From assembly GCA_900155415.1 (NCBI GenBank), contig LT700187.1, forward strand, positions 62,001-126,000: a stretch of DNA of 64,000 nucleotides, written 5' to 3'. The stretch is from Christensenella massiliensis (lineage in GTDB: Bacteria; Bacillota; Clostridia; Christensenellales; Christensenellaceae). Shown in pieces: positions 26,485-36,923 of this stretch; within the stretch, counting starts at the first letter, position 1, and each line of letters begins with the position of its first letter. Below the pieces are notes generated by a model that made no database searches, was not told where the DNA came from, and saw nothing but the letters and a program-made list of their open reading frames with translations. The position numbers and the translations under genes were made by a program.

Positions 26485-26781
26485 ATGCGAACAGGGCTTC
26501 CCAAGCAAAAAAAGACCACAGACATCTGGTTTGATGAGAAAGACCCGTTGATCCATATCCGTACCCACAATACCGACTTGAAGAAGCGGCTTGCCGCCTA
26601 TGCCGAGCAGCACCCCGATGTGTGCCGCCAGACCGACGCAGACCCGGAAACGGGCTGCATGGAGTTTGACATTGAGAAAGGCCGCTTCTCTTTCCGTCTG
26701 ACCGCCCCATACAGCGAGGAACGGCGGGAAGCGGCGCGGCGGTACGCCAGAGAGAGCAACGCCGCCGACAGGCTGAAATAG
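26485..26781 (+). CDS. Conserved mobile-element protein of unknown function
   Basis: A 98-residue protein: DIWFDEKDPLIHIRTHNTDLKKRLAAYAEQHPDVCRQTDADPETGCMEFDIEKGRFSFRLTAPYSEERREAARRYA. The sequence looks like a short conserved protein seen in many Clostridia transposons, sometimes loosely annotated as a chaperone; no real evidence supports that name. AAAGGAGAGTTT precedes the ATG. No copy is visible in E2. Confidence 0.65.
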   Translation: MRTGLPKQKKTTDIWFDEKDPLIHIRTHNTDLKKRLAAYAEQHPDVCRQTDADPETGCMEFDIEKGRFSFRLTAPYSEERREAARRYARESNAADRLK

Positions 26782-26860
26782 AGTGGAAATGTTCATAGTT
26801 TTGTGCTATACTTTTTCTAAAAGCAGAGTAATACTGCGGAATTGATTGGAGGACAACACA

Positions 26861-26887
26861 ATGGTTACATTCATGAGATTAAGATAA
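26861..26887 (+). CDS. Eight-codon leader peptide MVTFMRLR
   Basis: ATG GTT ACA TTC ATG AGA TTA AGA TAA, with GGAGGACAACACA directly upstream. The peptide ends in MRLR, the motif known from macrolide-dependent ribosome arrest leaders of erm and mef resistance genes. It lies 79 bp before the rRNA methyltransferase, with alternative hairpins between. Strongly suggests drug-inducible translation or transcription attenuation. Confidence 0.8.
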   Translation: MVTFMRLR

Positions 26888-26956
26888 AACCGCGAGTTAT
26901 GTTGCGGTTATCCGTACTGCATAACTCGCTTATTGAAGCAGAGATGTAATTACGGA
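26888..26956 (+). promoter_or_regulatory. Attenuator hairpins between leader and methyltransferase gene
   Basis: AACCGC (26888-26893) can pair with GCGGTT (26904-26909). The overlapping GCGAGTTATG (26892-26901) can pair with CATAACTCGC (26920-26929). TCCGTA (26911-26916) can pair with TACGGA (26951-26956), which covers the ribosome site of the next gene. The pairings compete, as expected of an attenuator switched by a stalled ribosome on the leader. Confidence 0.7.
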
Positions 26957-26966
26957 GGAAAAACAA

Positions 26967-27800
26967 ATGAATAATAATTTATCACGCTTTGCAGACAGCA
27001 AGGTTTATTTTCAATGCCCAATTTGCACAAAATCAATGGATATACAAGGCAATAGCCTAATTTGTAGACATGGACATTGCTTTGATATTTCAAGATATGG
27101 GTATGTAAATTTGTTGTTAAAATCATCGCCCAAAACCAACTACAGCAAGCGGTCTTTTGACAACCGGCACCAAATTTTGGAGTATGGCATGTATGATGTT
27201 GTGTTGGAGAAAATCATACAGTTTATTTCTGATACGCCATCTATAAGAAACATTTTAGATGTTGGTTGCGGCGAGGGTTTCTATGCAAGGCAGATACAGC
27301 AAAGAACAGAACGAAACATCTTTGCTTTTGACTTGTCAAGGGAGGCAATACAGATTGCATCAAAAAAAGACAAGCGCAAAGCAGTGAAGTGGTTTGTTAC
27401 TGACTTATCAAAAATCCCTTTGAAAGACGGAAGTATGGATTGTATTTTAGACATATTTTCGCCTGCACACTACAAAGAATTTCAGCGATTGCTATCTCCT
27501 AACGGATATGTTGTGAAAGTAATTCCTACGAAAAATCATTTGAGGGAAATTAGGACTAAAGTGCAAGCACACTTGAAAAATCCAGATTATTCAAATGAGT
27601 CTGTCGTTGAATATTTTGAGAAATATCTTAAAACCATTTCAAGAGAAACGGTTTCAGCCACCGTACAGTTGTCATCAGAACAAAGAATGTCGTTTATTGA
27701 AATGACGCCGCTTCTCTTTTGCGTTGAAAAAGATTGCGTTGATTGGTGTACTCTCACACATTTGACAATCGAAGCTGATGTTTTAATAGGAATGTATTAA
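26967..27800 (+). CDS. RlmA/TlrB-type 23S rRNA (guanine-N1) methyltransferase
   Basis: A 277-residue SAM-dependent methyltransferase. An N-terminal zinc site (Cys17, Cys20, Cys33, His37 in CPICTKS...CRHGHCFD) and NLLLKSS...YSKRSF are typical of RlmA proteins, which methylate G745/G748 in hairpin 35 of 23S rRNA. The SAM motif is ILDVGCGEGFYA. The TlrB branch gives resistance to 16-membered macrolides such as tylosin; whether this enzyme does is inferred from its leader. AT-rich compared with E1's other genes, so it looks like imported cargo. Confidence 0.85.
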   Translation: MNNNLSRFADSKVYFQCPICTKSMDIQGNSLICRHGHCFDISRYGYVNLLLKSSPKTNYSKRSFDNRHQILEYGMYDVVLEKIIQFISDTPSIRNILDVGCGEGFYARQIQQRTERNIFAFDLSREAIQIASKKDKRKAVKWFVTDLSKIPLKDGSMDCILDIFSPAHYKEFQRLLSPNGYVVKVIPTKNHLREIRTKVQAHLKNPDYSNESVVEYFEKYLKTISRETVSATVQLSSEQRMSFIEMTPLLFCVEKDCVDWCTLTHLTIEADVLIGMY

Positions 27801-27865
27801 AGGGCGTATTGATATTTAATATTCCCATTTATTGAGCAGAACGGAGTAAACCAAACACCCTAATC

Positions 27866-27899
27866 AAAAGGACAGCCGAGGAAATCGACTGTCCTTTTT
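27866..27899 (+). terminator. Terminator after rRNA methyltransferase gene
   Basis: AAAAGGACAG and CTGTCCTTTT form a perfect stem ending in a T tract. Confidence 0.8.
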
Positions 27900-27931
27900 C
27901 TATGCCGACAGGTAGAAAGGAGTGACCACCC

Positions 27932-28228
27932 ATGACGAAACCGAGAGAAAAAAACCGCGAGGAATTGCAAGCCGAGATTGAGGACGGGAAGAAGAAAATC
28001 CGGCAGCTTGAAAACCGGGAAAAGGTGTTGCGGCAAAAGTTATCCCAAGAGGAACGCAGGACGCGCAGCCATCGGCTGATCGTCCGGGGTGCGGTCTTTG
28101 AGAGCATTGTGCCGGAAGCCAAGACCATGACCGACGAGGAAGCCGCCGCCTTTCTCCGGCTTGCCTTGACGAGCGAGGAAGCGCGGGCTTATCTGAAAAA
28201 ACGCACCAAGGGCGGGAAAAGCGAATAA
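27932..28228 (+). CDS. DUF3847 coiled-coil protein (E1)
   Basis: A 98-residue protein with a long coiled coil (REELQAEIEDGKKKIRQLENREKVLRQKLSQEERRTRSHRLIVRGAVFES) and a small C-terminal domain. The E2 copy at 45,345 has the same order before oriT and relaxase, so it may be a relaxosome accessory; that is inferred from position. GAAAGGAGTGACCACCC precedes the ATG. Confidence 0.8.
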   Translation: MTKPREKNREELQAEIEDGKKKIRQLENREKVLRQKLSQEERRTRSHRLIVRGAVFESIVPEAKTMTDEEAAAFLRLALTSEEARAYLKKRTKGGKSE

Positions 28229-28230
28229 TC

Positions 28231-28270
28231 CCTTTGGCACAAAGGGCGCACTTATACACCCTTACGGGTG
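28231..28270 (-). other. Origin of transfer (oriT) of E1
   Basis: The minus strand reads CACCCGTAAGGGTG, then TATAAGTGCG^CCCTT. That is an inverted repeat followed by TAAGTGCG/CCCT, which matches the nick consensus I recall for MOBQ (RSF1010-type) plasmids. The predicted nick is between 28246 and 28247. A further hairpin CCTTT/AAAGG flanks it. The same arrangement occurs in E2, and both lie just before a relaxase gene. Confidence 0.8.
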
Positions 28271-28478
28271 CGTGCGCTCTGCCGAGGGCTTGTCGGCACA
28301 GAGAGAAAGCCGCTTGCTTCCCTCTCTGACCGACATTGGCGGCTTTGCCGCAACAAGGGGCTGCACCCCTTGCGCCGCTTACGCGGCTATCCCTGCACAC
28401 CCACAAAAACAGTACACCCGCCGTTGGCGTCTGTACCATTTTTGCGGGTTTTATTATCCTATCCGGGAGGTGATACCC

Positions 28479-29978
28479 ATAGCCATCTACCATTGTAATA
28501 TCAGCATTGTCAGCCGGGGCAAGGGCAAATCAGCCGTTGCCGCAGCCGCCTACCGAAGCGGCGAAAAGTTGACAAATGAGTGGGACGGAATGACCCACGA
28601 CTACACCCGCAAAGGCGGTGTTGTCCATACGGAAATCCTACTGCCGCCCAATGCCCCGCCCTCTTTCTCTGACCGTTCAACCTTGTGGAACAGCGTGGAG
28701 CTTTACGAGAAAGCCGGGAACGCCCAGCTTGCCAGAGAGATTGACGCGGCGCTTCCCATAGAGTTATCCAGAGAGGAACAGATCCGGCTTGTCCGGGAAT
28801 ACTGTTCCTCTCAATTTGTTTCCAGAGGAATGTGCGTTGATTACGCCATTCACGACACCGGCAAGGGCAATCCCCATTGTCACATCATGCTTACCATGCG
28901 CCCCCTTGACGAGCGCGGCGCATGGGCGGCGAAGTCCAAAAAGGAATATGACCTTGATGAAAACGGCGAGCGTATTCGCTTGCCAAGCGGCAAATACAAG
29001 GCCCGCAAAGTTGACCTGACCGGCTGGAACGACAAGGGCAACGCGCTTTTATGGCGCAAGGCATGGGCGGATATTTCAAACGCCTACCTTGAACGCGCCG
29101 GAAGCCCGGAGCGCATCGACCACCGCAGCAACGCCGAGCGCGGCATTGACGAGCTGCCCACCGTCCACATGGGCGTGGCGGCCTGTCAAATGGAGAAGAA
29201 AGGCATAGCCACCGAGAAAGGCGAGCTGAACCGGAATATCCAAAAAGCAAACCGCCTTATCCGGGAAATCCGGGCGCAGATTGGAAAGCTCAAAGAATGG
29301 ATTGGCGAACTGTTCAAGGCGCGGGAAACCGCCCCGGAGCAGCCCCCGCAATCCCCCGGCCTTGCAAATCTGCTGATGAAGTATTTAAGCGTTCAGAGAG
29401 AAAAGAGCCGGAAGTATTCGCAGAGTTGGCAAAGGCAGCACACCGCCGACGAACTGAAAACCGTTGCAAAGGCGGTCAACTATCTTTCCGAGCATGGCAT
29501 TTCCACCCTTGACGAGCTGGACGCTGCCCTTTCCTCTGTCAGCGACCAAGCCGACGCTATCCGGGAGGGCATGAAAACCGCCGAGAAGCGCATGAAAGAA
29601 TTGCAAAAGCTGATTGAATACGGGAAGAACTACACCGAGTACAAGCCCATTCACGACGGGCTGAAAAAGCTGAAAAATGGCTGGACGAGCAAGCGCGACA
29701 AGTACGAGGAAGCCCACCGCGCCGAGCTTACGCTATGGAACGCAGCGAGCCGCTATCTCCATGCAAATCTGCCGAAAGGGACAAAGAGCTTGCCTATCTC
29801 TGAATGGGAAAAAGAGCACGCCACTCTCAGCGGGCAGAGAACAGCGGAATATACCAAGCTGAAAGAAACCCGCGCCGAGGTTGCCGAGCTGCACAATATC
29901 CGCAAGTGCGTTGATATTGCGCTGAAAGCCGACCAGCCGGAGCAGACCCGCGCCAAGCGGCACGACTTAGAACGATGA
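28479..29978 (+). CDS. MobA/MobL-type (MOBQ) relaxase of E1
   Basis: A relaxase of about 499 residues that nicks oriT and leads the strand to a helper ICE. The N terminus IAIYHCNISIVSRGKGKSAVAAAAYRSGEKL and the histidine triad GNPHCHIML are classic for MobA/MobL. The C-terminal half is coiled coil. No ATG lies near the ribosome site: GGAGG is followed by in-frame GTG (28470, overlapping the site) and by ATA at 28479 with ideal spacing. The E2 relaxase has the identical arrangement, so an AUA start is plausible. The frame is open upstream to 28272, but that crosses oriT. Confidence 0.9.
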   Translation: MAIYHCNISIVSRGKGKSAVAAAAYRSGEKLTNEWDGMTHDYTRKGGVVHTEILLPPNAPPSFSDRSTLWNSVELYEKAGNAQLAREIDAALPIELSREEQIRLVREYCSSQFVSRGMCVDYAIHDTGKGNPHCHIMLTMRPLDERGAWAAKSKKEYDLDENGERIRLPSGKYKARKVDLTGWNDKGNALLWRKAWADISNAYLERAGSPERIDHRSNAERGIDELPTVHMGVAACQMEKKGIATEKGELNRNIQKANRLIREIRAQIGKLKEWIGELFKARETAPEQPPQSPGLANLLMKYLSVQREKSRKYSQSWQRQHTADELKTVAKAVNYLSEHGISTLDELDAALSSVSDQADAIREGMKTAEKRMKELQKLIEYGKNYTEYKPIHDGLKKLKNGWTSKRDKYEEAHRAELTLWNAASRYLHANLPKGTKSLPISEWEKEHATLSGQRTAEYTKLKETRAEVAELHNIRKCVDIALKADQPEQTRAKRHDLER

Positions 29979-29993
29979 AAGGAGTTGAGATTT

Positions 29994-31894
29994 TTGTACT
30001 ACACCCAAGAACAGATAGACCGGGCGAACCAAGCCGACCTTGTTTCTTTCCTGCAATCACAGGGCGAGCAGCTTACCCGCGCCGGAAATGAATACCGCTG
30101 GAAACGGCACGACAGCTTGACTGTCCGGGGAAACAAATGGTACAGGCACAGCCAGAGCAAGGGCGGCGGCCCCGTTGATTTTGTCATGGAGTTTTTCGGC
30201 AAGAGCTTCACCGAAGCCGTGGAACTTCTCACAGGAGAAAAGGGAGCCGCACCGCCGCCGGACAGACCTTGCCCCGCGTCCCTATCCGACTTCCAGCTAC
30301 CGCCCCCAAACAACGACAACCGAACAGCGAGGAACTACCTCACAGCAGCCCGCCGCATTGATGAAGATGTGACGGGCTTTTTCTTTGCCCGCGGCGATAT
30401 TTACGAGGACGCAGCCCACCGCAACGCCGTATTTGTGGGGCGGGACGAGGACGGAATACCGCGCTACGCCCACAGCAAGGGAACGGCGGGAAACTTCCGG
30501 CTTGATGTGAAAGGCAGCGACAAAGCCTTTAATTTCTGCTACCGGGGCGAGGGCGGCAGGCTTTTTGTCTTTGAAGCCCCCGTTGACCTGCTCTCTTTCC
30601 TCTGCCTGTTCAAAAAGGCGTGGCAGAAGCAGAGCTATTTGTCATTGGGCGGCGTGGGAGAAAAAGCCCTATTGCGTTTCCTTTCTGACCGTCCGAACAT
30701 CAAGACCGTTTACCTCTGCCTTGACAGCGACCAAGCCGGAAACGACGCTTGCAGCCGCCTTGCGGAGCTTGTGCCGGAGGGCTTGACCGTCCACCGCCTT
30801 GTGCCGCTGTTTAAGGACTGGAACGAGATATTGCAGCACCGGGCAGAAATCACAGACGGGAAATATATCCGGGAAGCTGTTTACGGCTTGAAAGAGCCGC
30901 CGCAGGAAGAAACCGTCGAGATTATCCGCATGAGTGAGGTTGACACACAGACCGTTGAATGGCTATGGGAGCCGTATATCCCTTTTGGGAAAGTAACCAT
31001 TGTGCAAGGCAACCCCGGCGAGGGCAAGACCACCTTTGCCCTACGCCTTGCCGCCGCCTGCACCACCGGGGGAACGCTGCCGGGAATGAAGCCCTTGCCG
31101 CCATTCCAAGTGATTTACCAGACCGCCGAGGACGGGCTGGGCGATACCGTCAAGCCCCGCTTGATAGAAGCCGAAGCCGACCTTGACCGCGTGCTTGTGA
31201 TTGATGAAGCCAACGGGAGCTTACCCTCTCCGACGAGCGCATAGAAAAGGCAATCACGCAGAACGGGGCGCGGTTGATTATCCTTGACCCCATACAGGCG
31301 TACATGGGCGAAAAGACCGACATGAACAGGGCAAACGAAGTGCGCCCCATGTTCCGCCGCCTTGCCGATGTTGCCGAGCGTACCGGGTGCGCCGTTATCC
31401 TTATCGGACACTTGAACAAAGCTGCCGGAGGGCAGAGCGCATACCGGGGCTTAGGTTCTATCGACTTCCGCGCCGCAGCAAGGAGCGTCCTGCTGATCGG
31501 GCGTGTGAAGCGGGAGCCGAATGTGCGCGTTATCGTCCATGACAAATCTTCCCTTGCGCCGGAGGGCAAGCCCGTTGCCTTTTGCCTTGACCCGGAAACT
31601 GGCTTTTCATGGATAGGCGAATACGACATAACCGCCGACGAGCTGCTATCCGGCGCGGGCGGGAACACCGCCACCAAGACCGAACAAGCCGAGAAGCTAA
31701 TACTTGACCTGCTTGCAGACGGGAAAGAGCTTGCCAGCGAGGACATTGTAAAGGCCGCAGCCGAAGCCGGAATATCCGAGAGGACGGTACAGAACGCCAA
31801 GCGCAACATGGGCGGCATTTTGGGCGCAAGGCGTGTTGGCGGACAATGGTATAACTTCATCAAGAAGAAGCAGCCGCCCGAACCCGCAAGCTGA
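29994..31894 (+). pseudogene. Frameshifted Toprim primase / RepA-type ATPase fusion
   Basis: A two-part replication protein: a CHC2-like and Toprim primase half (YTQEQIDRANQADLVSFL...KGGGPVDFVMEFF...TVYLCLDSDQAGNDA) and a RepA/AAA_25 helicase half (Walker A GNPGEGKTT, Walker B LIILDPIQAY). Frame 1 ends in ANGSLPSPTSA and stop at 31,244. Reading one base shifted from about 31,215 gives ANxELTLSDERIEKAITQNG, which joins the downstream 31,274-31,894 frame. A single missing base explains it. TTG 29994 has GGAG upstream; a second TTG lies at 29985. The fragments may be non-functional together. Confidence 0.85.
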
Positions 31895-31941
31895 AAGTGC
31901 AAAACGCAGACCCTTTGCACTTTGCACTTTCGCACTTTCAC
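31893..31941 (+). repeat. GCACTTT repeats near the right end of E1
   Basis: GAAAGTGC (31893-31900) is complementary to GCACTTTC (31932-31939), with two more direct TTTGCAC units between. It could be the operon terminator or recombinase accessory sites near attR. Confidence 0.5.
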
Positions 31942-31991
31942 AAGAATTTGCGTCAATAACTCAAAAAAGCACTTGACAAAACGCTTCATGG

Positions 31992-32647
31992 GGAAACGCC
32001 GAAGATATAAAGCCCTACATAGACCCGGATTTCCAAAACAACATCATTTTGACGCAGACGGAACGGCTTACCATGAACAGCCGCCCGAAGCAGCCGAAGT
32101 ACGCGAGAAATAAGAACGTCGTCGTGATCGGCGGCAGCGGCAGCGGAAAAACAAGATTTTTTGTCAAACCTAATCTAATGCAGCTTCATTCCTCTTACGT
32201 CTTAACCGACCCGAAAGGTACGGTTTTGATTGAGTGCGGGAAGCTGCTGCAACGGGCGGGCTACCGCATTAAGGTACTGAATACGATTAACTTCAAAAAA
32301 TCTATGCACTACAACCCCTTTGTGTATATCCGCAGCGAGAAAGATATTTTGAAGCTGGTAAATACGTTGATAGCGAATACCAAAGGTGAGGGAGAAAAAA
32401 GCGCGGAGGATTTTTGGGTAAAGGCAGAACGGCTTTTGTATTGCGCGTTGGTGGGCTACATCTGGTACGAAGCCCCCGCCGAGGAAATGAACTTTATTAC
32501 CCTGTTGGAACTTATCAACGCCAGCGAAGCCCGCGAGGACGACGAGGAATATCAAAGCCCCGTCGATTTGCTGTTTGCCGACTTGGAAGAACGCGACCCC
32601 GACCATTTCGCGGTGAAGCAGTACCGAAAATATAAATTGGCGGCGGG
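31992..32647 (+). pseudogene. virD4: virD4 coupling-protein gene, segment 2 of 3
   Basis: Continues segment 1 in frame: GNAEDIKPYIDPDFQNNIILTQTERLTMNSRPKQPKYARNKNVVVIGG, Walker A GGSGSGKTR, then YVLTDPKGT and the helical domain to KQYRKYKLAAG. It is broken two bases into the next codon by E2. An ATG inside (32079) has no clear ribosome site, so an independent product is doubtful. Confidence 0.9.
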
Positions 32648-32653
32648 AGATGT

Positions 32654-34620
<1,967 letters not shown>

Positions 34621-34646
34621 CCATTACAGTGCAAAGGAGAATGAAC

Positions 34647-35000
34647 ATGAGCGAATTGACTTACACCCGCTGCGGGGATTACTACATCCCCGACCTGAAA
34701 CTTTCCGAGCAGCCGGAGGCCCCCATTGGCAAGTATGGCCGTATGCGGCAACGCTACCTGAAGGAATACCGGCCCGGTCTTTACAGCAGCTTGATTTTGA
34801 GCGAAAAACTGTACCCGCACCTGTTGGAGATTGACCGGGCGGCGCGTGAACGGATGGACGCCATGCTGCCCCGGATGATGGAGGCAGCGGGCGTCACCGA
34901 GGAACTGAAAGCCCGTGACCCCATGCACTGGGTGGGGCTGATGAACACGCTGAAAGCGCAGGTAGAAGAAACAATTTTTCAAGAAATTATATTTGCCTGA
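34647..35000 (+). CDS. TnpV-like transposon protein (E2)
   Basis: A 117-residue protein: MSELTYTRCGDYYIPDLKLSEQPE, PIGKYGRMRQRYLKEYRPGLYSSLILSEKLYPHLLEID, and a C-terminal VTEELKARDPMHWVGLMNTLKAQVEE. These match the TnpV family that follows the recombinase in Tn4451-type elements; function unknown. The start at 34647 follows AAAGGAGAATGAAC. Confidence 0.85.
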   Translation: MSELTYTRCGDYYIPDLKLSEQPEAPIGKYGRMRQRYLKEYRPGLYSSLILSEKLYPHLLEIDRAARERMDAMLPRMMEAAGVTEELKARDPMHWVGLMNTLKAQVEETIFQEIIFA

Positions 35001-35004
35001 TTTG

Positions 35005-35040
35005 AGAATGAACGTCAGAATAAACCTGACGTTCATTCTT
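35005..35040. terminator. Bidirectional terminator between tnpV and araC-like genes
   Basis: AGAATGAACGTCAG and CTGACGTTCATTCT form a perfect 14-bp stem between converging genes, with T tracts on both strands. Confidence 0.85.
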
Positions 35041-36004
35041 TAGTTATCAAATTTCTGTATTCTCTTGGTAACAATCCGGTTGTCCGTTGGAATTGCCTTG
35101 AAAAACTATCAGCCCGCTCATAACCTACGGCTTGTGCGATTTCTGCAACGCTTAACTCGGTTCCGATCAATAAGTGCTGGGCCTGCTCCATTCTCTTGCG
35201 AATAATGTAATCCGAAATATTGCACCCAAACAGTTCCCTAAATGTGGTCTTTAGTTTTGTTGTTCCCATGTAGGCGATCTTTGATAATTGTTCCAGCGAA
35301 ACGGGAAATGAATAGTGATGATCGAGGTAATCAGCAACCGCGTTCAGGTTTTCTTCATCCTCTTTTGTAATGCGTATTTTGTTTTTGCGGTCCTGGTTTC
35401 GCTTGGCTTCCTCCATAATCAATGCAAGAGCTTCCAATACCTTGCCCTCATAAAACAGCTTTGCAGACATACCGCTGCCGGAGTAGCTTTGAATTTGCTT
35501 CAAGAGTGCTACAAGTTGCGGGAAATCTACGCCGAGAACCATTTTCTTAAAGGCGTTTCGCGGGTCAATATATTCACCGCCCAACCGTTCCTTTAAGTAA
35601 CGGTTGTAGAAATCAGGCATAATGCTGATGCTCACAGATCGAATAGGGACATTTTTGTGATAGACAGCCCGATATGTTTTCTGGCTTCCGCCTATATACG
35701 CTCGTAAACTGTTTGGAGATAGCTGATAGTAAGGATGAAATTCTTCACCAGATACAGAGGAATAATACTGTACGGCAAGAAATTCCGGTTCGGGCGATTC
35801 CAGAAAGAAATCCTCAAAAAAGTAAAAGTCCTGCTTTGTTATTTCAAACATATTTTCAAAGAAATACTGCCAGAAAACCCCCTTGCCTTTATCCGGGGAT
35901 AAAGCATAGCAAAACTGATTTTCTTCTGTCTTTGAATTGCCATTGTCTAAAAGAAAACCGCCAGTTGGTAGTAACTGCTGGTATAGTTGTTTTATTTCAC
36001 TCAT
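35033..36004 (-). CDS. AraC-family regulator of the transporter island
   Basis: A 323-residue regulator. The C-terminal 100 residues hold two helix-turn-helix motifs (VSLEQLSKIAYMGTTKLKTTFRELFGCNISDYIIRKRM and LSVAEIAQAVGYERADSFSRQFQRTTGLLPREYR). The N-terminal region resembles PchR/YbtA-like sensors of siderophore systems, which bind a metal-chelate ligand; that assignment is by general pattern only. It is divergent from the ECF/ABC operon with a 200-bp shared control region, so it probably activates that operon. Confidence 0.8.
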   Translation of the reverse strand: MSEIKQLYQQLLPTGGFLLDNGNSKTEENQFCYALSPDKGKGVFWQYFFENMFEITKQDFYFFEDFFLESPEPEFLAVQYYSSVSGEEFHPYYQLSPNSLRAYIGGSQKTYRAVYHKNVPIRSVSISIMPDFYNRYLKERLGGEYIDPRNAFKKMVLGVDFPQLVALLKQIQSYSGSGMSAKLFYEGKVLEALALIMEEAKRNQDRKNKIRITKEDEENLNAVADYLDHHYSFPVSLEQLSKIAYMGTTKLKTTFRELFGCNISDYIIRKRMEQAQHLLIGTELSVAEIAQAVGYERADSFSRQFQRTTGLLPREYRNLITKE

Positions 36005-36077
36005 GGTCTGATGCCTTTCTAAAATACGCCGATCAGTCGGAAAAATACGGTTGAAAGTCGTTTGTGCCGTTCCTGAC

Positions 36078-36106
36078 TTGTGCTGTCAAAATTGCGCCGT
36101 TATAAT
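36078..36106 (+). promoter_or_regulatory. Promoter of the ECF/ABC operon
   Basis: TTGTGC (36078-36083), 17 bp, TATAAT (36101-36106). The operator-like palindrome starts 5 bp downstream, covering the expected transcription start. Confidence 0.65.
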
Positions 36107-36110
36107 GGCA

Positions 36111-36140
36111 TTACGAGGTTAGCTCTCTCTAACCTCGTAA
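36111..36140. promoter_or_regulatory. Operator-like palindrome for the metal-type regulator
   Basis: Perfect 12-bp arms TTACGAGGTTAG and CTAACCTCGTAA with a CTCTCT centre. The inner AGGTTAG/CTAACCT halves equal DtxR/IdeR half-sites, but the spacing is 6 bp instead of the usual 1 bp. Its position at the start site fits repression by the DtxR/MntR-like protein encoded at the operon end. Confidence 0.65.
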
Positions 36141-36204
36141 ACATTTTACCACCAAATTGCGGTTTCTGCAATGGCGGGGTGGTGCGAAAGGAGGGAAATG
36201 AAAA

Positions 36205-36912
36205 GTGAATTTCAAAGCATCAAAACCCGATGCAAGAATTTTAATTTTGCAAATTGTTGCTGCTTCTATTTTGAGCTTTTATTTTAAGAGTCAGTTGGCG
36301 ACCTTTTGCTTTTTCCTTGTCATTGATTTTTTGATTTTCTTTTGGTACGGGGCAAAAGTATTTTTCCAAAGGCTTGTTGCGTATGCGTGCTTAAATGCTT
36401 TGACTTGGGGCTTGCTTATCGTGGAGATTCCCGTTCTTTCGGTTGTGCTTCCGTCATTCCTTATGATGATCGTCCGGGTGTTTCCAATCTATTTGCTCCT
36501 TAAACTGCTCATGGACAAAACGCCTATGGATGAATTGCTGTATTCTTTGGACGCAATACATATTCCTAAATCGTTGTCCATTCCCTTGATGGTGGTATAT
36601 AGATATGTCCCTACGATATTGCAGGAATTTTGCTATGTGAATGAAAGCCTGAAAATGCGGGGGCTAAATCTATCTGTCAGGAATTTGAAGCACCTGATAC
36701 CGACCATTGAAAATTACATGGTGCCATTGCTGTTCAGGAGTGAAAAACTTTCGGAAGAATTGTCCGCGGCCTCTTTGTGCAAGGGATTGAGCGTAGAGCG
36801 TAACCGTTCTTGCTGCACCGAAGTTAAATTAACTCTTGCTGATTTTCTCTATTTGTTAGGCATGGCAGTCGTGATCTGTGGCTTATTGTATCTTGATTTC
36901 TTGAATTTTTAG
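36205..36912 (+). CDS. EcfT-like transmembrane subunit of an ECF transporter
   Basis: A 235-residue membrane protein with five or more helices and the cytoplasmic coupling motifs of EcfT: SLKMRGLNL (A-R-G type) and a second LCKGLSVE segment. EcfT links the substrate-binding S component to the two ATPase domains. The GTG start follows AAAGGAGGGAAATGAAAA. It is the first gene of the operon, with the ATPase gene starting 11 bp after it. Confidence 0.85.
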   Translation: MNFKASKPDARILILQIVAASILSFYFKSQLATFCFFLVIDFLIFFWYGAKVFFQRLVAYACLNALTWGLLIVEIPVLSVVLPSFLMMIVRVFPIYLLLKLLMDKTPMDELLYSLDAIHIPKSLSIPLMVVYRYVPTILQEFCYVNESLKMRGLNLSVRNLKHLIPTIENYMVPLLFRSEKLSEELSAASLCKGLSVERNRSCCTEVKLTLADFLYLLGMAVVICGLLYLDFLNF

Positions 36913-36923
36913 GAGGTGAATGT

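Larger units (their letters stand above)
24172..31991 (+). mobile_element. E1: serine-recombinase mobilisable element in virD4
   Basis: A 7,820-bp insertion bounded by ATGG on both sides (24,168-24,171 and 31,988-31,991). Removing one copy restores SARWGNAED, the reading expected of VirD4. It holds a large serine recombinase at the left end, TnpW, an RlmA-type methyltransferase with leader, DUF3847, oriT, a MOBQ-like relaxase and a broken primase. There are no transfer-channel genes, so it is mobilisable rather than conjugative. The right end has AAAAAAGCACTTGACAAAAC, similar to the right end of E2. Confidence 0.9.

Noticed and set aside
28272..28478. Upstream ATG as start of the E1 relaxase
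   Set aside because: The extension overlaps the oriT-adjacent region, has no similarity to relaxases and no ribosome site; the homologue in E2 has unrelated sequence there.
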